Shown here: positions 60,201 to 64,000 of the stretch, one piece after another
How positions within the stretch are numbered: position 1 is the stretch's first letter
Layout of the letters: every line of letters begins with the position of its first letter
DNA from: Taeniopygia guttata
Lineage: Eukaryota > Chordata > Aves > Passeriformes > Estrildidae
DNA length: 64,000 nt
Assembly (NCBI RefSeq): GCF_048771995.1
Contig: NC_133026.1
Coordinates: 60,079,001-60,143,000, forward strand
Reading direction: 5' to 3'
Translations under genes and position numbers: made by a program
The notes under the pieces: generated by a model
Seen by the model: the letters and a program-made list of their open reading frames with translations, nothing else
Database searches by the model: none
What the model was told of the DNA's origin: nothing

Positions 60201-62892
60201 GACAAAATCACATGGCTGACAGGGACCTCCTCCATCTCAGCACCATCCATAATATCACACAGTGAGTGGAGGATTCAGTCATGTGCACTGGGTCTGATGA
60301 ATGGGGTGAGCAGGGCTAACAAAGTAAGTCTTGAGACAGGGAAAACATGTTTCAAGTCTGGATACAGCACTTTGTGAGGGTGGGCACCCATAGTCTGAAA
60401 AACCCTTAGAGATAGGGAAAGGACTGGCAGCCATCTTCTCCTGCTGCAAAAAAATATGTAATACTGAACACATCGGGGAAGCACTGAACTGCAATGCAAT
60501 GACATCCAGTACCTTTTTTTTTATGCTATTTGTGGTGAGGTCAGTGCTACAAAGCTATAAATTGGTTACATTACAAATGGGCTATTTAAAAAATACTATG
60601 CTATAGGCAGAGATGCAGTATAAAGTAAAAATCAGACTTTAAATTCTGCTCATTTTTAACATTATGGAGGAAAAAGGGTCCTTCTGTGTATTGTCAATAA
60701 AGAATATATTAAATATCTGATTGTTCCACTTCAATTTACACTCATTTTATCATTAAGGAAAAAAACCCTGAACTTGCAGAAATCACTGCCCTAACCAAGC
60801 CCTAATAACAAATAAAAGCAACAAGATCTAATAGGTTATTTTTGTTTTAATTTACATTGAAATTTGAAAATTCTGAATTCTTCCAAAATAGATTGGAAAC
60901 CCTTTCTAAGGCAGAAATACAGCATAATGTACCTCTTAGAAGACAGCTGTGTTGTGACTTGAACAGCTTCGAAAGCACATGATACCAGAACAAACGGGAT
61001 TGCAACCTGTTCAAAACACAAGCTACATTTTGGCTTACAGTCATATTTACAAAAAGAACCTGGGCAGGTTGTGGAAATATTTTCCTGTTTTTGAAATTAT
61101 CACAGAAGGGTATGTTAGAAAATGAAATATTGGCTGGACAGGGTAGAAAATAATTTTGCAGGAAACATCTTCAGTTAACTAATAAGAACCCCCTTCCATG
61201 GTCATAGCTGAACTGCAGTGAAATAAGCCATGAGGTAATATTGAAAACTATAACTAAAACATATCCCCACTTCACTTATCCACTTTAGCACTAGTGATGA
61301 ATACTTCAACAAGGCTAGAAGATAGAACTAATCAGATTCACCATCTCACATGACAGGCTGCAAGGCTTCAAGTGTAAAGGACAATCTCATCACAAGCACA
61401 AAAAAGTCTGAATACAGAAGGCATCCAATAAGGCAAGGGTCACACTGCCCCTCCAGAGCCAAGTCAAGCAAATGTAAACAGTTCAGTAAATTAAGAACAA
61501 AAACTAGAAAACATGAATGCTGCCTTTTGCTCTTTCCAAAGTTGATTTGCAATCCTTTTGTTAGCAGTGTATAAAGCCTGACTACTGGCATCCAGAGGGT
61601 TTGCACTATTGATCTGTGTCCTGTAGGACAACATGCAGTGTACCTGTAACTTCAGTCTGCTTCCTCTGGCACAGAAGCAGCAGAAAAGCAGTGGTAGAAA
61701 ATACTGCTTATTTTAGTAAAAACCAATAGACTCAGCATCCCACTTCACTCCCTCTGGCAGATCCTTTACTCAAATATTAGAAAAGAGCTACCACACCTTG
61801 CCTGCAAACCAGAAGTGCAATGCAATCTCTGACAGACTATTAAAAAACACAGAAAATGATGACCATTATAAAATGATAACCTAATCAGTAGAACATTCAA
61901 TACTTCTACTTAATGTAATATAGATAAAGCTAATTACATATATCCTCAACATTTCTGTTGATATTATACTACAGGAAAAGCTTGTAACTTTAAAAATTAT
62001 TAAAGTACTTTCAACATTTGAAATTTCCATTTTAATACAATAAACTGACCAAATGCTGTTAAATTACACTTACACACACTTTAACTTCTCTTTTGGGAAA
62101 CAAAATGATCTCTCTAGAAACACTACAAAGGCTGAAGGCTTCACACGTGGTTAAGCAGCCTAATGAAGCTCAAATATATATACACATGTTCTTTTGTGAA
62201 TTGCAAAGTAACAACCATGTATGTGATACGTTATTTATTCCACAGTTCTCTGAGAAAATTTTACCACGTTAAGATTACTAACCTTCAGTAAAAGCAAGCC
62301 TCCCATCATGAAGGGACTGAACACAGTCAAGAAACAATAGACAGAAGCAGGATCAAAACTAGAGAAACACGAAAAAGACATTACATATCTTGGAAATGGT
62401 GTTTTCCATTTAAAAAACCCCAGTCTTTAATTACCCTGCAACACACAGGTTTGTATATACATTTTTAAACAAGGCTTCCAATTTTATCTTCTCTTGATGA
62501 AATATTAAATCAGCAGGGACTCCCAACCTCACCTTTCTTTCTCTACAATTTTTCTCTGATTGTGTTTTCCAAGGTGCCATGCTGCTGGTGGGCAACCAAG
62601 CTCTCTCTGCTCATCCTGTCAATAACATCTAATGGAATTGAGACAGCCTCACAACCAACAAGCTCAGGCTCTTAGGGAAGATGTTACAGAGAGCAGAAAC
62701 AAAATAAATTGTTATCCTTCCACTGATTACTGCTTTGATTCTGCTGCCCTGATTTTGCTAACTAAATTTACATTTAGTACGTCAACTGCAGGAAGAATTT
62801 TTTGTACTGTGTCTCAAATAAATTAATAAAATTTACCTGTTAATAGAAGCTATGTTTCCAGTGCCAAAAAAGGCTGTCACTATGAAGAAAAC
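48077..62892 (-). CDS. PIGN: PIGN, 3'-terminal six coding exons (partial gene)
   Basis: PIGN is the ER membrane enzyme that adds the ethanolamine-phosphate side branch to the first mannose of the glycosylphosphatidylinositol (GPI) anchor precursor. Joining 62892-62837, 62358-62283, 61006-60933, 58103-58061, 56359-56307 and 48200-48077 on the minus strand gives one open frame of 141 codons plus TGA, every junction GT-AG and phase-consistent. It matches what I recall of the vertebrate PIGN C-terminus, including motifs [63 protein letters not shown] and NGLAQLLTT. The catalytic alkaline-phosphatase-like domain is N-terminal in this roughly 930-residue family and lies outside the window. What is present is about five hydrophobic segments of the multi-pass PigN domain. 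No frameshift or internal stop is seen, so the gene looks intact. Introns here are 478, 1276, 2829, 1701 and 8106 bases. Confidence 0.95.
48985..50271 (+). mobile_element. CR1 LINE, longest copy, inside the last PIGN intron
   Basis: It is inserted antisense to PIGN. The first part (48985-49300) carries the ORF2 region upstream of the reverse-transcriptase core ([34 protein letters not shown]). At about 49300-49315 the sequence jumps to the catalytic FADD-like block, here [15 protein letters not shown] with the second aspartate replaced by glycine, and then continues through [14 protein letters not shown] to the 3' UTR. The 3' end is 'attgtatgattctgtaag'. The core before FTDG is deleted, and stops follow at 49525. 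It also carries a 37-base internal direct duplication (49865-49901 and 49924-49960). It is clearly non-functional. Confidence 0.93.
53745..53830 (+). mobile_element. Possible decayed CR1 ORF2 fragment
   Basis: 'gctcagcttttcattaacaa' followed by 'actggaagaatgga' resembles the CR1 ORF2 block encoding the FINDLE-type motif before the catalytic aspartates. The match is short and diverged and could be coincidental. It lies in the last PIGN intron, sense to CR1 on the plus strand. Confidence 0.3.
56307..56359 (-). CDS. PIGN: PIGN exon, second from the 3' end
   Basis: This is a 53-base exon with a cctag acceptor and gtacag donor. It encodes [17 protein letters not shown] and leaves two bases (AG) of a serine codon for the last exon. 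The [10 protein letters not shown] loop is a distinctive conserved PIGN signature. Downstream lies the 8.1-kb last intron of the gene. Confidence 0.95.
56360..58060 (-). other. PIGN: PIGN intron (1.7 kb)
   Basis: Starts gtaagt at 58060 and ends cctag at 56360. It contains the T/GG tract at 56918-56972 and a 250-base stretch (57399-57674) open on both strands that I cannot identify. Confidence 0.9.
56918..56972 (+). repeat. T-rich tract with GG interruptions, PIGN intron
   Basis: T runs separated by GG pairs. On the PIGN-sense strand it reads as A runs broken by CC, and it lies about 560 bases upstream of the acceptor of the exon at 56307-56359. Confidence 0.9.
58061..58103 (-). CDS. PIGN: PIGN exon, third from the 3' end
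   Basis: This is a 43-base micro-like exon bounded by a tttgcag acceptor and a strong gtaagt donor. It completes the split serine and encodes [14 protein letters not shown], the first half of a membrane hairpin. Both exon length and phase (enters at 2, leaves at 0) agree with its neighbours. An exon this short is missed by simple ORF scanning and is found only through the protein motif and splice sites. Confidence 0.93.
58104..60932 (-). other. PIGN: PIGN intron (2.8 kb)
   Basis: Starts gtacat at 60932 and ends tttgcag at 58104. Apart from the A17 run near 59232 I see no repeat or nested gene. Short frames at 59360-60380 lack support. Confidence 0.88.
59232..59249 (+). repeat. Poly(A) run in PIGN intron
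   Basis: About 17 consecutive A in the intron between 58104 and 60932. No AATAAA precedes it closely, so there is no good case for a retroposed copy. Confidence 0.85.
60933..61006 (-). CDS. PIGN: PIGN exon, fourth from the 3' end
   Basis: This is a 74-base exon with acceptor gaacag and donor gtacat. It encodes a membrane helix starting VAIPFVLV and then [15 protein letters not shown], a block I recall as nearly invariant in vertebrate PIGN. It ends with two bases (AG) of a serine codon completed by the next exon. The first residue is V where I recall I in mammals, a conservative difference. The acceptor has a weak pyrimidine tract, but the frame match fixes the boundary. Confidence 0.94.
61007..62282 (-). 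other. PIGN: PIGN intron (1.3 kb)
   Basis: Starts gttagt at 62282 and ends gaacag at 61007. AT-rich; nothing else is recognised. Confidence 0.88.
62283..62358 (-). CDS. PIGN: PIGN exon, fifth from the 3' end
   Basis: This is a 76-base exon with a pyrimidine-rich acceptor (tttctctag) and donor gttagt. It begins with the third base of a split serine codon, then reads [19 protein letters not shown] followed by a leucine-rich end and lysine. The hydrophobic run is one membrane helix of the PigN domain. The end of the exon is whole-codon, so the next exon starts at phase 0. Confidence 0.95.
62359..62836 (-). other. PIGN: PIGN intron (478 bases)
   Basis: Starts gtaaat at 62836 and ends ctctag at 62359. 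No repeat or other feature is seen. Confidence 0.88.
62837..62892 (-). CDS. PIGN: PIGN exon, sixth from the 3' end
   Basis: This is a 56-base exon, entered at phase 0 after a CTAG acceptor and ending ...AACAG before a gtaaat donor. It encodes a transmembrane stretch that ends in the family motif GTGNIASIN; the last serine codon is split with the next exon (AG|T). It is the most upstream PIGN exon I can find. The preceding exon should end on a whole codon and probably lies beyond position 64000. Confidence 0.93.
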
Positions 62893-64000
62893 CTAGATGT
62901 ATTTAAGGAAAATACACTATGGAAATGGCTGCAATAAAATGAAACTCGCATTTCTCCTCCTTCATTCCAATTTACTTTCAAAATCTGTCATGAAACCACA
63001 AGAAACTGATCCACTGTTACAGGTTTACAGTGCATTAAGAAAGCCAAAGTATTTTCTAGCTCTACCCTAGATTTCACACACAACTATATCAATTTTAAAA
63101 TACTGCCTAGGTAAGGTTTTAGAGCCTGCCTTGAGGCTCCTGTAAGAAAGCTGCAGCTGGCTTTTTGGGCCACTGCCTAGCAAGATAGGAACATTCCCGG
63201 ACCACAAATCCAGCAATGCCCTCAAACACATGTTTTTGCAGAAAGTCGTGACACAGGCATGTGTTCTGCACACCAAAAGAGATGGCTTTATTGAGGAACT
63301 GACCATGGCTCTTGAAACAGACTAGAGGCTCCTATGCTATCCTTACTATAGGTTTTTTTCTGGACAAAGATTATCCAAGTCTACCCATTGGGCAATATGG
63401 GACTTCCATTTTCTTTGTCACTTGAGGGAGAATGACTCCAGCAGTATCTGTACAGCTAGAAGTTTTTTGATAAATCCTGCCTTTTTCATCTAGATACAAC
63501 ACCTGCTACTACATGAGTAAATGAAAGGTATTTTCTTGCTCCTGAGCTCATTAGAGCCCATTATAGCTCACATGTCTTCAGTTGAAGAATGTTTTTTAAC
63601 TTATTTTGCATAAGGCAGAGGGTCATAAGTCAGTGAGGATGGGCTGCTGTTGCCAGAGCTCCCACTGGTCCTTTTGCTCCTGTTATGGCTCCCACACTGG
63701 ATCATTTAAGTCTCTCCATAAACAATTTGTTACCAACTCTTCAGTAGAATCACTGGGATTCTGCATGCAATATTTTGGAAGGATTAGGTCAGCATAACTG
63801 AAGAAATCAGGCTTCCCAAGAGTATCACATAATGTCAAGTTTAGTAACACAGCAGTCTAACAACCTAGCACGGTTCTGCCGGTTGAAATTTATAAGAGAA
63901 ACAGGTCTGCAATAAAACAAACAACAAAATACCAGTAACACATAGGTCAAATCAAAATGCTAAGCATGAGCAATCTGAATATTTCCTCAAAGACCAGACT
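62893..64000 (-). other. PIGN: PIGN intron, 3' portion (continues beyond the window)
   Basis: Ends catctag at 62893. I searched the remaining 1.1 kb for the preceding PIGN exon (expected to end in a phase-0 codon just before the VFF start) and found no match, so it probably lies past 64000. Confidence 0.75.

Noticed and set aside
63866..63906. Acceptor-like tttattgcag at 63907 as the next upstream PIGN exon
   Set aside because: The following sequence lacks a good donor, does not resemble the expected PIGN residues, and does not end at phase 0 before the known exon.
1..64000. CRISPR arrays, tRNA or rRNA genes, bacterial-type promoters or operons
   Set aside because: None are seen; the sequence is vertebrate nuclear DNA and no tRNA A/B box pair with a cloverleaf was noticed by eye.
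1..64000. Endogenous retrovirus copies or solo LTRs
   Set aside because: I found no primer-binding site, polypurine tract with LTR ends, or gag/pol/env-like frame; the reverse-transcriptase-like segments are all CR1. A short diverged solo LTR could escape visual reading.

Overview
The window is vertebrate nuclear DNA, almost certainly from a bird. It is about 40% GC, has no long open reading frames, and is punctuated by 5'-truncated CR1 LINEs of the avian/reptilian type (3' ends close to ATTCTATGATTCTATGA). Its only recognisable protein-coding gene is split into short exons with GT-AG introns. There are no bacterial, CRISPR or operon-like features.

Right-hand part (about 47.87-64.0 kb, minus strand): the 3' end of PIGN, GPI ethanolamine phosphate transferase 1. 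Six consecutive exons (62837-62892, 62283-62358, 60933-61006, 58061-58103, 56307-56359, 48077-48200) join in frame with GT-AG junctions. They encode the last 141 residues plus a TGA stop. These residues are the membrane-embedded C-terminal (PigN-domain) helices. A canonical AATAAA lies about 185 bases past the stop. The upstream PIGN exons lie beyond position 64000. The 8.1-kb last intron carries the largest CR1 copy in the window (about 48985-50271).

Left-hand part (1-47.87 kb): gene-poor sequence in which I find no exon I can name. In human the gene beyond the PIGN 3' end is RNF152, so this is probably the RNF152-PIGN intergenic interval. That is inference from synteny, and RNF152 itself is not in the window. 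The interval holds five clear CR1 copies (2054, 19920, 24100, 26227, 26786), A/T-rich homopolymer tracts, a (TTGGT)10 array, an (ATT)n array inside an inverted repeat, and a short dense CpG cluster at 34520-34595. Several AT-rich stretches rich in homeobox-, octamer- and E-box-like words look like conserved non-coding elements, but only an alignment could show that.

The most unusual spot is immediately 3' of PIGN. A 136-codon ATG-initiated frame runs on the opposite strand (47283-47693), converging on PIGN. Its candidate AATAAA (47872) and PIGN's AATAAA (47893-47888) form the two arms of a 24-bp hairpin. I saw no convincing evidence of a wholly new biological system; the findings are individual loci for follow-up.
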